Positions 1-8,578 of a stretch of 64,000 bases of DNA are shown here, piece by piece. The translations under genes were made by a program, and so were the position numbers. The notes beneath the pieces were generated by a model. That model made no database searches. It worked only from the letters and a program-made list of their open reading frames with translations, and had not been told where the DNA came from. The stretch comes from 3107 sp965216225 (GTDB lineage Bacteria > Pseudomonadota > Alphaproteobacteria > Rhodobacterales > Rhodobacteraceae): the NCBI GenBank assembly GCA_965216225.1, contig CBDCFF010000034.1, forward strand, positions 387,838 through 451,837. Direction: 5' to 3'. Positions within the stretch are counted from its first letter, which is position 1. Each line of letters begins with the position of its first letter.

Positions 1-430
1 TTTCCGGCCTGACCGCCTGCGCGATCCGGGCGGAGTCCGTCGGATCGGCGAAACCGGCTGTTATCCCGAAGCGCGGCAGATCCTCTGTCAGCAACCGCAG
101 CGAACGACCGTAAAGCTGATCGGCGGCGACGACGTGATCGCCGGTTTTCAGAACGGCAAGCAGGGCCGCCAGCACGGCGGACATGCCCGAACCCGTCATG
201 ATGCCGCCGCTGATCCCCTCCATCCCGTCGATCTTGCGCGCCAGAACGTCGGCATTCGGATGCCCTTCGCGCGCATATGTATAGCCGCCGGTTCGTCCCT
301 CATACTGCGCATCCAGCGCATCCGGGCTTTCCGACGCATAAACAACCGAAGGCTGCAACGGCGTGGCGACGGCGCGGCTGGCGCTGTCGGGCCAGGGGGT
401 TCGACGGACGAGGGAAGGGGGTCTTGTCAT
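1..430 (-). CDS. PLP-dependent Cys/Met metabolism enzyme (trans-sulfuration family), partial
   Basis: Only the first 143 codons are visible; the gene runs off the left edge. The protein begins MTRPPSLVRRTPWPDSASRA and contains YTYAREGHPNADVLARKI and GSGMSAVLAALLAVLKTGDH, the N-terminal substrate/PLP region of cystathionine gamma-synthase, beta-lyase and O-succinylhomoserine sulfhydrylase enzymes. The PLP lysine lies outside the window, so the exact reaction cannot be chosen. The only well-placed start is ATG at 430. It is divergent from the ppx/gppA gene across about 155 bases. Confidence 0.75.
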   Translation of the reverse strand, partial: MTRPPSLVRRTPWPDSASRAVATPLQPSVVYASESPDALDAQYEGRTGGYTYAREGHPNADVLARKIDGMEGISGGIMTGSGMSAVLAALLAVLKTGDHVVAADQLYGRSLRLLTEDLPRFGITAGFADPTDSARIAQAVRPE

Positions 431-586
431 GGTGCATGTCCCGCAGGGGTTTCCGACAGTATCTTGTCCGACACGCCAGTCTTGTCCGATGATCGGCGGA
501 ATGTCGAGACCGGACAATTCCTTCCTCCGGCTCAAAAGCCGGCTTGATCCGTTTCGGAGCGCGGTCTAAGCTCCGCCCAACTCGAA

Positions 587-1723
587 ATGGAGGGCGACGG
601 AATGGTGCCCAGGCGTCCGAAAGGCGTGGGCGCGTTCCCGAAGGTGGTTGCAACCCCTGCGCCGGACCGTCCGGATTCAGCGGGGCTGTACGCCGCTCTG
701 GATCTGGGCACGAATTCATGCCGAATGCTGGTGGCCCAGCCAAGGGGCAATCAGTTTCATGTGGTTGACAGTTTTTCCAAATCCGTGCAACTCGGCGCGG
801 GGCTGGAGGCGACGGGCTGCCTGTCCCGTCAATCCATCCATCGCACGATTCAGGCGCTGCGCATCTGCCGGAAAAAACTGCAACACCATAATGTCAGACG
901 AATGCGCCTGGTCGCGACAGAGGCTTGCCGCCGGGCGATGAATGCCGGGGATTTCATCGCTCACGTCAAACGCGAAACCGGTTTGGGGCTGGAAATCATA
1001 GAACCGGAGGAAGAGGCGCGCCTGGCCGTCGCCAGTTGCGCCCCCCTGGTGTCCGCGCGAACAGAGCAGTTGCTGGTCGTTGACATTGGCGGCGGCTCGA
1101 CGGAACTGGTCTGGATCGACCTGTCGCGGGTGCCGAAGGTCGAACGCCCGCGCGCAATCATGCGGCTTCACACCGGTTTTGCACCCAGAGAGGGCATTCC
1201 GTTTCCGGCGGCGCGCGTTGTGGACTGGATATCCGTCCCGCTGGGCGTCACCACCTTGCAGGAGCAGTTCAACGATGTCGGCGACGATTCCGCGCGATTT
1301 GCCCTGATGAGCTGGTTTTTTGAGGAAAATCTGCGCGAATTCACCCCCTACGATTATGAAGGCGAGCATTTGCGCGAAGGGTTTCAGATCATCGGAACGT
1401 CGGGCACGGTCACGACTGTCGCCGCCACGCATCTGGGCCTTCGGCGCTATGACCGGAACAAGGTTGACGGCCTCAGGATGACGACAGACCAGATTGATGC
1501 GGTGATCCGGAGCTATCTGGACCTCGGTTCGGAAGGACGGCGGCGCGACCCGCGAATCGGTCGCGACAGGTCGGTGCTGATCATGTCCGGTTCCGCCATC
1601 CTGCAAGCGCTCATGCGGGTCTGGCCGACAAATGAGTTGTCGGTTGCGGATCGCGGCCTGCGGGAGGGTCTGCTATATGCGCTGATGAACGCCGATGGCG
1701 TGCTTGAAGACGGGCATTTCTGA
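587..1723 (+). CDS. Ppx/GppA family phosphatase (exopolyphosphatase / pppGpp phosphatase)
   Basis: Hydrolyses terminal phosphates of polyphosphate or pppGpp in the cytoplasm. The ASKHA nucleotide-binding signatures are visible: ALDLGTNSCRMLV at about residues 37-49, VVDIGGGSTELVWID at 164-178 and IGTSGTVTTVAA at 269-280. At 378 residues it is a short, single-module form typical of alphaproteobacteria. The first 34 residues are poorly conserved-looking, so an internal ATG at 602 is an alternative start. rlmE follows after 18 bases, so the two are probably cotranscribed; ppx-rlmE pairing is common in this group. Which substrate is preferred cannot be told from sequence. Confidence 0.9.
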   Translation: MEGDGMVPRRPKGVGAFPKVVATPAPDRPDSAGLYAALDLGTNSCRMLVAQPRGNQFHVVDSFSKSVQLGAGLEATGCLSRQSIHRTIQALRICRKKLQHHNVRRMRLVATEACRRAMNAGDFIAHVKRETGLGLEIIEPEEEARLAVASCAPLVSARTEQLLVVDIGGGSTELVWIDLSRVPKVERPRAIMRLHTGFAPREGIPFPAARVVDWISVPLGVTTLQEQFNDVGDDSARFALMSWFFEENLREFTPYDYEGEHLREGFQIIGTSGTVTTVAATHLGLRRYDRNKVDGLRMTTDQIDAVIRSYLDLGSEGRRRDPRIGRDRSVLIMSGSAILQALMRVWPTNELSVADRGLREGLLYALMNADGVLEDGHF

Positions 1724-1741
1724 ACGGTTCGGGACACTGAT

Positions 1742-2443
1742 ATGGTGAAGAAGACAAGCGGGCGCGGGCAGCGCGAACTGTTCGTCAGGGTCAAGACCGC
1801 GCGGGGCCGCAAGGCCGGTTCCATCCGCTGGCTGCAACGACAGTTGAACGACCCCTATGTGCGGCGCGCGAAAGCGGAAGGATACCGGGGCCGCGCCGCG
1901 TTCAAGATCATGGAGCTGGACGACAGGTATGGCTTTCTCGTGCCGGGCACCCGCGTTGTCGATCTTGGCTGCGCTCCGGGCGGCTGGAGTCAGGTGGCGG
2001 TCAAGCGCATCAACGCGACCGGAGAGAAGCAGGGCGAGGCGACCGGCATCGTTCTCGGCGTCGACCTGCAAGAGGTCGAACCGCTTGCGGGGGCGGTTTT
2101 CCATCAGCTTGACTTCATGGAGGATGACGCCGACCGGAAGGTAGGGGAATGGCTTGGCGGTAAGGCGGATGTGGTGATGTCGGACATGGCTGCGGCCTCT
2201 TCCGGCCACCGGCAGACCGACCATCTGAGGATCATCGCGCTGTGCGAGGCTGCGGCCTGTTTCGCTTTTGATGCGCTGGATGAAGGCGGCGCCTTTGTTG
2301 CAAAGGTGCTGGCTGGCGGGGCAGAGGGCGGTTTGCAGACGCTTCTGAAACGGAAATTCGCCAGGGTGGCAAATGTCAAACCGCCCTCCAGCCGGTCGGA
2401 CAGTTCCGAAAAATTCGTTGTCGCTACGGGATTCAGGGGCTAG
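1742..2443 (+). CDS. rlmE: 23S rRNA (uridine-2'-O)-methyltransferase RlmE (FtsJ/RrmJ)
   Basis: Methylates the 2'-O of U2552 (E. coli numbering) of 23S rRNA in the large subunit, using S-adenosylmethionine. The SAM pocket VVDLGCAPGGWSQVA is at residues 72-86. The catalytic K-D-K-E tetrad of RrmJ-type enzymes can be placed at K55, D148 (in VMSDMA), K188 and E223. Length of 233 residues is normal with a short basic N-terminal tail. It lies 18 bases after the Ppx/GppA gene. Confidence 0.93.
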   Translation: MVKKTSGRGQRELFVRVKTARGRKAGSIRWLQRQLNDPYVRRAKAEGYRGRAAFKIMELDDRYGFLVPGTRVVDLGCAPGGWSQVAVKRINATGEKQGEATGIVLGVDLQEVEPLAGAVFHQLDFMEDDADRKVGEWLGGKADVVMSDMAAASSGHRQTDHLRIIALCEAAACFAFDALDEGGAFVAKVLAGGAEGGLQTLLKRKFARVANVKPPSSRSDSSEKFVVATGFRG

Positions 2444-2531
2444 CGGCCCTTTGTCCGGCCATGGCCTTGCGGGCAATCGGCGGCACCGCAATCTTCATCA
2501 TTGCGACACGGGCAAGGCGGCAACATCAACA

Positions 2532-2696
2532 TCAGATCATGCGTTCGACAAGGATCGTCGCGAACAGACCGATGAGCGCGAAAATCAGGGCATGAACCGC
2601 CCCGTATTGCAGCATGTCAAGACGATTGCCGCCCCTGCGTCTGGCGCGCAACGCCCCGGACACAGCCCCCAGCAACGCCCCGAAAATCGCAATCAT
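2532..2696 (-). CDS. small hydrophobic protein, 54 aa, unknown function
   Basis: A short ORF starting at ATG 2696 and ending TGA at 2532-2534. The protein starts MIAIFGALLGAVSGALRARR, has a basic middle (RRRGGNRLDM) and ends in a second hydrophobic stretch (HALIFALIGLFATILVERMI). It is therefore predicted to be a two-pass membrane peptide with a positively charged loop. It begins only 3 bases after the stop of the upstream DUF2927 gene, so translation is probably coupled. I do not recognise a named family; the case for a real gene is the coupling and the regular hydrophobic-basic-hydrophobic pattern. Confidence 0.6.
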   Translation of the reverse strand: MIAIFGALLGAVSGALRARRRGGNRLDMLQYGAVHALIFALIGLFATILVERMI

Positions 2697-2699
2697 GTG

Positions 2700-4073
2700 T
2701 TACCCTCCGGCGCTGCACCCGATCGTCCTGCAGGCGTATCTGCGCGCGACCGCGGCGATTTCCCTTTCATGGGCGCGCACATCGTCATCCGAACCGATGC
2801 CGTAACGCGCCCAGCCGAGGGCCTCCTGACGAACCGTGTCGGCCTGCCCAGCCCTGCCCAGCGCGCGCAATGCCTCTGCCCTGTACAGCAACAGCGTGGA
2901 CAGGAGCGCCGCATTTTCGGCGCGGAAGGCCGCCCCGATACTGGCATCGACCAGATCGAGGGCCCGCCGTGGTTCCCCGGCGGCAAGCGCAAACACCGAA
3001 AGGTGGGCGGCAATGTGCGCCGCGTGCAGCCGCGTTTCGGGACGCAGCGAAAACAGCCTGCAGGCCGCATGAAAACTGGCGTAGGAGCGGTCGGGGTTCT
3101 CCGGCGCCCAAAAGCGCCCCCTGATCGACAGGGCAAAGCCTGCCCGGACATCGTTCCAGTGGGCAGACCGCTCGATCACGCGCTCGATGGCCTTTTGCCG
3201 TGGCGCGCGCCGGGTCTCGGGCGCAAGCACGACCGCCATATCGGCGCGCCATGATCGGGGCGAGGGCTGTGCCGAACGGGTTGGCAGCGCTTCGCCCTGC
3301 GGGTTGAGCCGCCGCAGGATCGCGGGAAGCAGGACCGATACCTGGGTTCTGGTCATGCCATTGCGGAGTTGCGGCGCGTAATAGGTCCGCAGCATCAGCA
3401 TGTCGAACCCTGTCAGAACGGTGTGGAAATTGTCATCGTTGAAAATGCTGTCCGGCAAGCGGTAAAGATCGTTCAGCGGACCAAGCGCCTGGGAAATTTC
3501 TTCGTGCAAACAGTCGCGTATATCCTGGGGAGAGACATCCCCCGGCAGAAATACCGACACTTTCTCGCGCCGTGCAAGGTGCCGCCAATCGGTACGGCGC
3601 CGGGTCCGGTCAGCCTTGTATTCCTGCCAGCCGGAAACATTCGGCGCCACGAAACATGCGGCGTGGGGCACCAGACGCCTGAGTTGCGACCGCGTGATCA
3701 CCTCGACCGTGATGCTGGCAGGCTGATTGCCGGTGACCTGTGTGATGGAAATTCCGGCCTCTCGTCCCAGCCGGGCGAGAAGAAGATCAAGGTCGCGTTG
3801 CAGGGTCGTGGGCTGAGGGCCGGTCACGCGCAGGGTAATGGGGCCTTCGAATCTGGTAAAATGCGTCAGCAATGCGCCGCTTTCCATTTGAAAGCTCAAC
3901 TCCAGAAAATCCTCGGCAAGCTCCCGGTTCGACCGCCCCGGCGCCACCGGATGCAGCGTCGAAAAGGTTTTCATGAGAGGCAGATCGGGAAGACCGGCGG
4001 TCTTCGGGTCAGTGCGCTCTGCAACCGGGTTGGCGGCACAGGCGACCAGCAGCACCACCGGCAACAGCCGCAT
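2700..4073 (-). CDS. DUF2927 family lipoprotein
   Basis: The middle region (CLHEEISQALGPLNDLYRLP, then SIFNDDNFHTVLTGFDMLML) is the recognisable core of the DUF2927 family, whose function is not known. Starting at ATG 4073 gives MRLLPVVLLVACAANPV, a signal peptide ending in a lipobox LVAC, so the protein would be an outer- or inner-membrane lipoprotein. An upstream ATG at 4175 would bury that signal behind 34 polar residues and is less likely. The C-terminal 180 residues are helical and Ala/Arg rich, with a spacing that suggests TPR-like helices. It is followed at once by the 54-aa membrane peptide gene, a probable partner. Confidence 0.8.
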   Translation of the reverse strand: MRLLPVVLLVACAANPVAERTDPKTAGLPDLPLMKTFSTLHPVAPGRSNRELAEDFLELSFQMESGALLTHFTRFEGPITLRVTGPQPTTLQRDLDLLLARLGREAGISITQVTGNQPASITVEVITRSQLRRLVPHAACFVAPNVSGWQEYKADRTRRRTDWRHLARREKVSVFLPGDVSPQDIRDCLHEEISQALGPLNDLYRLPDSIFNDDNFHTVLTGFDMLMLRTYYAPQLRNGMTRTQVSVLLPAILRRLNPQGEALPTRSAQPSPRSWRADMAVVLAPETRRAPRQKAIERVIERSAHWNDVRAGFALSIRGRFWAPENPDRSYASFHAACRLFSLRPETRLHAAHIAAHLSVFALAAGEPRRALDLVDASIGAAFRAENAALLSTLLLYRAEALRALGRAGQADTVRQEALGWARYGIGSDDDVRAHEREIAAVARRYACRTIGCSAGG

Positions 4074-4361
4074 GGCCCTGCGAATGCTGAACCGGGCGTT
4101 CACCGGCAGCGAACGTTCCGGCGAAATCGCCGCATATTTCGTTGCGATGCAACGGTCCGTTTCAGTGGGTTTCATGCTTTGCCCGCGTGTTCCGGTTGGG
4201 TTCCTTCAACAGACACTACAGCGCCACATCTTTCGCTTCAACACTTCGAGATCGCCTAGTGACAATCACCGGGGATTGGATTAGAGCAGCCGCATAAAAG
4301 AGGGGGCGGGATGTCGCACTCAACACCACAACGCGCATCCGGTAATTTGAGGGGAAGAGGT

Positions 4362-4784
4362 GTGAAAGCAGAGTTTTTCCTGCCGGACGACTATCACCCG
4401 GCTGAAGACGAGCCGTTTATGAACGAGCGCCAGACAGAGTATTTCCGGCGCAAATTGCAGATCTGGAGGAACGAACTCCTCGCCGACACCAGAGACACCA
4501 TCGAAGGGCTTCAGGACAACACCCGGAACATTCCCGATGCCGCTGACCGCGCTTCCGAAGAAACGGACCGCGCGCTGGAACTTCGGACCAGGGACCGCCA
4601 GCGCAAGCTGGTCGCAAAGATTGATGCGGCCCTGCGCCGAATCGAAAATGGCGACTACGGGTATTGTGCAGAGACCGGAGAGCCGATTTCCCTGAGACGG
4701 CTGGATGCGCGCCCGGTCGCCACCCTGAGCCTTGGGGCGCAGGAACGCCATGAGCGGCGCGAGAAGGTTTATCGCGACGAGTGA
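4362..4784 (+). CDS. dksA: RNA polymerase-binding transcription factor DksA
   Basis: DksA binds the secondary channel of RNA polymerase and, with ppGpp, alters initiation at rRNA and biosynthetic promoters. I chose the GTG at 4362, preceded by GGGGAAGAGG, because family members begin (M)KAE.FLPDDY; an ATG at 4311 would add 17 unconserved residues. With this start the coiled-coil tip DxxDxA is D59-A-A-D62-R-A64. The zinc-finger region has only one of the usual four cysteines (C102 in YGYCAETGEP; the others are T105 and two non-cysteine positions), so it probably folds without zinc. About 140 residues, a usual length. Confidence 0.88.
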   Translation: MKAEFFLPDDYHPAEDEPFMNERQTEYFRRKLQIWRNELLADTRDTIEGLQDNTRNIPDAADRASEETDRALELRTRDRQRKLVAKIDAALRRIENGDYGYCAETGEPISLRRLDARPVATLSLGAQERHERREKVYRDE

Positions 4785-4882
4785 GCCCGAACCGGAGATT
4801 GTTCACGGGGCGTTCCGGTCGGGCCGGAGCGCCCCATCTGTCCGGGCAATCATGTCACGCGCGCGGGGGAGGGGGGCGTGAG

Positions 4883-6067
4883 TTGGAACTTGAAGGGCTG
4901 AAAATCACCGTTGTCGGCGCCGGTATCGGCGGGTTGACCGCAGCGACGGCCTTGGCGCGGCGCGGCGCGCGGGTCGATGTTCTGGAACAGGCCGACGACA
5001 TCGGCGAAGTCGGGGCAGGGGTTCAGATAAGCCCGAATGGCGGGGTCGTGCTTGACGCGCTTGGTCTGGGGGCGCAACTCGACACCATCGCGACAAAGGC
5101 CGCAGCGGTGCATCTGAAGGATTATCGCGCCGGTCGCAGCGTTCTGAAGCTCGATCTGACGCGCATACCGGGCAAGACGCCGTATCGCCTTGTCCACCGC
5201 GCCGATCTTGTCAACAGTCTTGTCAATGCAGCACGGCGCGAAGGTGTCCGCATATGCCTGCTGCATCCGGTGACGGGCCTGCGGGCCGACGATGGGGGCA
5301 AGCCGGTCATCCGCACCGGGCAGGGGACAACCGTTCGGCCCGATCTGGTCATCGGGGCGGATGGGCTGCATTCCGTCATTCGGCAAAGCCTCAATGGTGA
5401 CGAGGCCCCGTTCTTCACCGGACAGGTCGCGTGGCGCGCGCTTGCGCCGGTGTCGAAAGCCCCGCCGCCCGGTATCGCAACCGTCCATATGGCCCCCGGC
5501 CGCCACGTTGTGACATATCCGCTGCGCAATGGTCGAATCATGAACATCGTGGCGGTCGAGGAACGCGCGGAATGGGCCGGGGAAAGCTGGAGCTCATGCG
5601 ACGATCCGGCCAATCTGCAAAGAGCGTTCCGGGCGTTCTGCCCCGAGGTCAGAGACCTGATCGGGCGCGCCGGCAAGGTCCACCTCTGGGGATTGTTCCG
5701 GCACGGGATCGCCCCGAAATGGCACCGGGGGAACGTGGCCATTCTGGGCGATGCCGCGCATCCGACACTGCCGTTTCTTGCCCAGGGCGCATCAATGGCG
5801 ATCGAGGATGCGTGGGTGCTGGCCGCCAGTCTTGCCCGGTCGGGCGATATTCCGGCGGGTCTGGCCCTTTACCAGAAACGACGGCAGGCGCGCGTGACCC
5901 GTGTGGTCAACGCGGCGTCGAAAAATGCAGGCAGCTATCATCTTCGCCTCGCCCCGGCGCGCTTTGCCGCCCACATGGCGCTGCGCGCATCGGGGGCTGT
6001 CGCGCCCGCGCTTGTGCTGCGCAGATTCGACTGGCTGTATCGGCATGACGTGACCGCAGAGGGCTAG
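4883..6067 (+). CDS. FAD-dependent monooxygenase (salicylate hydroxylase-like)
   Basis: A class A flavoprotein hydroxylase: it would use NAD(P)H and O2 to hydroxylate an aromatic or related substrate. The dinucleotide fold ITVVGAGIGGLTAATALARR lies at the N-terminus, the ADGLHSVIR segment (DG motif) in the middle, and GDAAHPTLPFLAQGASMAIE (the GD motif that binds FAD) at about two thirds. The TTG at 4883 follows GGGAGGGGGG and puts the Rossmann fold eight residues from the start; a GTG at 4781, overlapping the dksA stop, gives a 34-residue tail without obvious structure. Substrate unknown; no ring-degradation genes adjoin. Confidence 0.85.
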   Translation: MELEGLKITVVGAGIGGLTAATALARRGARVDVLEQADDIGEVGAGVQISPNGGVVLDALGLGAQLDTIATKAAAVHLKDYRAGRSVLKLDLTRIPGKTPYRLVHRADLVNSLVNAARREGVRICLLHPVTGLRADDGGKPVIRTGQGTTVRPDLVIGADGLHSVIRQSLNGDEAPFFTGQVAWRALAPVSKAPPPGIATVHMAPGRHVVTYPLRNGRIMNIVAVEERAEWAGESWSSCDDPANLQRAFRAFCPEVRDLIGRAGKVHLWGLFRHGIAPKWHRGNVAILGDAAHPTLPFLAQGASMAIEDAWVLAASLARSGDIPAGLALYQKRRQARVTRVVNAASKNAGSYHLRLAPARFAAHMALRASGAVAPALVLRRFDWLYRHDVTAEG

Positions 6068-6069
6068 GC

Positions 6070-6849
6070 TCAGGCCGCCAGTTCGACCCAGAGCGGCACA
6101 TGGTCGGACGGTTTTTCGCGCCCGCGTATTTCGGAATCAATTCCGCAATCCACCATCAGATCGGCGCATTGGGGGGTCATCAGAACGTGATCTATCCTGA
6201 TCCCGTCGTTCCGGTTCCAGGCCCCGGCCTGATAATCCCAGAACGTGAACTGCCCCGGCATCCGGCTTCGGGCGCGGAAAGCCTCGGTAAATCCCGGATT
6301 GACGATATTGCGCCAGGCGCGGCGCGACTCGATCCGGTAGAGTGCATCATCTTCCCACGCTTCCGGCCTTCTTGCGTCCTCGGGCTGGGGAATAATGTTG
6401 TAGTCTCCGGCCATCAGGGCGGGTTCCTCATCCTTCAGCAGGGCCTCTGCCCGCGTCTGCAAACGCCGCATCCACGAGAGTTTGTAATCATATTTCGGCC
6501 CCGGCGCCGGATTGCCGTTTGGCAGGTAAAGCCCACAGACCCGCACCGCACGCTCCCCCACCGCCGTCGCTTCTATCCAGCGCGCCTGTTCATCGCCTTC
6601 GTCCCCCGGCAGCCCGCGCCGGACATCCTCCAGCGGCAGGCGGGACAGTATCGCCACCCCGTTGAAGCCCTTCTGACCATGGGTTTCGACGTTATAGCCG
6701 CGCTCCTCGAACAACGTGCGCGGAAAATTCTCATCCACGGACTTTATTTCCTGAAGCAGCGCGATGTCGGGCCTGGCCTCATCCAGCCAGGCGCACAGCG
6801 CCTCCGCCCGCGCCTTGATGCCGTTGATGTTGAAAGTGGCGATTTTCAT
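6070..6849 (-). CDS. xth: exodeoxyribonuclease III
   Basis: AP endonuclease/3'-5' exonuclease of base excision repair. The sequence opens MKIATFNINGIKARAEAL and has the metal-binding LLQEIKSVDENFP (E at about 37), the central GDYNIIPQPEDARRP and the C-terminal RIDHVLMTPQC and KPSDHVPLWVEL (catalytic D-H pair), all hallmarks of the Xth/EEP fold. 259 residues, full length. It is convergent with the monooxygenase gene, with stops two bases apart. Confidence 0.95.
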   Translation of the reverse strand: MKIATFNINGIKARAEALCAWLDEARPDIALLQEIKSVDENFPRTLFEERGYNVETHGQKGFNGVAILSRLPLEDVRRGLPGDEGDEQARWIEATAVGERAVRVCGLYLPNGNPAPGPKYDYKLSWMRRLQTRAEALLKDEEPALMAGDYNIIPQPEDARRPEAWEDDALYRIESRRAWRNIVNPGFTEAFRARSRMPGQFTFWDYQAGAWNRNDGIRIDHVLMTPQCADLMVDCGIDSEIRGREKPSDHVPLWVELAA

Positions 6850-6943
6850 GTGACCTTCCTATTCCCTTGTCCGGGAACGTCAAACAGGAAATCGTGCAGT
6901 TCCGGCAACAATGGCGGACAAGGACAAGGCGTTCGGGGCGGGA

Positions 6944-7276
6944 TCAGATGGAAAAACTCGTCCCGCAGCCGCAGGAACTGGTCGCGTTGGGATTGTTCAC
7001 GGTGAACCGCGCGCCGATCAGTTCTTCGGTAAAATCAATCGTCGCGTCCGACAGGAACGGCAAGGAGACCCTGTCAACCAGAACCTTCTGGCCGCGCCTT
7101 TCCAGAACCAGATCGTCCGCCGCCGGGTCGTCCAGCCGGATGTCGTACTGAAAACCGGAACATCCGCCGCCTTCGACAGCGACCCGCAGCGCCTTCGCGC
7201 TGTCAGCGCCTTCATTGATCTCGACCAGTCGTTCAAAGACCCGTTCCGTGACCTTCGGGGGGAGCGTCATCGCCAT
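6944..7276 (-). CDS. erpA: iron-sulfur cluster insertion protein, ErpA/HesB/IscA family
   Basis: A-type carrier that delivers Fe-S clusters to target enzymes. The three cluster cysteines are C39 (VEGGGCSGFQY), C102 and C104 (SSCGCGTSFSI). 110 residues, usual length. ATG 7276 is the conserved-looking start (MAMTLPPKVTERVF); a longer open frame to 7510 overlaps dgt on the other strand and is not coding. It is divergent from dgt with 79 bases between them; this erpA/dgt head-to-head arrangement is frequent in Rhodobacteraceae. Confidence 0.92.
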   Translation of the reverse strand: MAMTLPPKVTERVFERLVEINEGADSAKALRVAVEGGGCSGFQYDIRLDDPAADDLVLERRGQKVLVDRVSLPFLSDATIDFTEELIGARFTVNNPNATSSCGCGTSFSI

Positions 7277-7355
7277 CTCGCAGCCCTTCGCGCGTTTCAA
7301 TCCGTCAACAGCCGATATATATGATAGGTGGCACGGGACAACAACAGGCAGACAC

Positions 7356-8567
7356 ATGCAGCAGACATATGCCACTGACCCGCAGACAAGCAGGGGGAGG
7401 CTCCACCCGGAACCCGAAAGCGCCTTCCGGTCCTGCTTGCAGCGCGACCGCGACCGGATCATACATGCGTCCGCCTTTCGCAGGCTGAAACACAAGACAC
7501 AGGTTTTCATCGAACATGAGGGCGATTATTTCCGCACCCGCCTGACCCATTCGATCGAGGTCGCGCAGGTGGCCCGCACCATCGCCGGGGCATTGGGGCT
7601 GAACGCCGACCTGACAGAGACTGTCGCGCTTGCCCATGACCTTGGCCATACGCCCTTTGGCCATACGGGCGAAGATGCGCTGAACGCGCTGATGGTGCCC
7701 TATGGCGGCTTTGACCATAACGCGCAGGCGCTGCGAATCGTGACATCCCTGGAACGGCACTATGCCGAATGGGATGGCCTGAACCTGACCTGGGAGACCC
7801 TTGAGGGGATCGCGAAGCACAACGGCCCGGTGGTGGGCGATCCGCCTTGGGCGCTGGCAGGCTACAACGCCCGGCACGATCTGGAACTGCACACCCATGC
7901 AAGCGCCGAGGCGCAGGTGGCGGCAATCTCCGACGACATCGCCTACAACAGCCACGATCTGCATGACGGACTCCGGGCCGGACTTTTCTCGACCGGCGAC
8001 CTCGGGGAACTGCCGCTTCTGGCCGGGTGTCTGCAAGCGGTGGATGACCTGTATCCGGGGCTGAACCGTTATCGCCGCCGCTTTGAGGCGTTACGCCGGT
8101 TCTTCGGGCTTCTGGTTGAAGACGTGATCGCCGTCAGTCGGGCGAATCTTCGGGATATTGCGCCGGAGGACGCCGCAGACATCCGCCATGCCGGTCGCCC
8201 GGCGATCGGTTTTTCCGCCCCGGTCTCTGACGATCTGAAGGTGATCGGGGAATTCCTGTTCAACCGGATGTACCGCGCGCCGAAGGTTGTCGAAATGCGC
8301 AAACGGGTCACGCAGGTGGTCGAGGAACTGTTTCCGCTTTTCATGGCGCAGCCCGATCTGCTGCCTGAACAATGGCGCATGGACATCGCCGGGGTTTCCG
8401 GTGAAACGGCGCTGGCGCGGACCGTCGCCGATTATATCGCGGGCATGACCGACCGCTTCGCCATACAGGAACATTCCCGCCTGGTTCGGAAGGGGCGGAA
8501 GCAAAGGAAAGCAACGCCGGACGTTGACCTTGGCCCCCCCCATGCTAAACCGTCCGGCAACCGGTAA
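7356..8567 (+). CDS. dgt: deoxyguanosinetriphosphate triphosphohydrolase-like protein
   Basis: HD-domain dNTPase that cuts dNTPs to nucleoside and triphosphate. Metal ligands are visible: H65 in RLTHSIEVAQ and the HD pair H94-D95 in LAHDLGHTPFGHTGE. Starting at ATG 7356 gives 403 residues beginning MQQTYATDPQTSRGRLHPEP; the open frame upstream to 7215 overlaps erpA. argS starts 11 bases after the stop, so dgt probably heads the dgt-argS-SPOR-nagZ-scpA-scpB transcription unit. Confidence 0.93.
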   Translation: MQQTYATDPQTSRGRLHPEPESAFRSCLQRDRDRIIHASAFRRLKHKTQVFIEHEGDYFRTRLTHSIEVAQVARTIAGALGLNADLTETVALAHDLGHTPFGHTGEDALNALMVPYGGFDHNAQALRIVTSLERHYAEWDGLNLTWETLEGIAKHNGPVVGDPPWALAGYNARHDLELHTHASAEAQVAAISDDIAYNSHDLHDGLRAGLFSTGDLGELPLLAGCLQAVDDLYPGLNRYRRRFEALRRFFGLLVEDVIAVSRANLRDIAPEDAADIRHAGRPAIGFSAPVSDDLKVIGEFLFNRMYRAPKVVEMRKRVTQVVEELFPLFMAQPDLLPEQWRMDIAGVSGETALARTVADYIAGMTDRFAIQEHSRLVRKGRKQRKATPDVDLGPPHAKPSGNR

Positions 8568-8578
8568 GGGGCAGGGAA

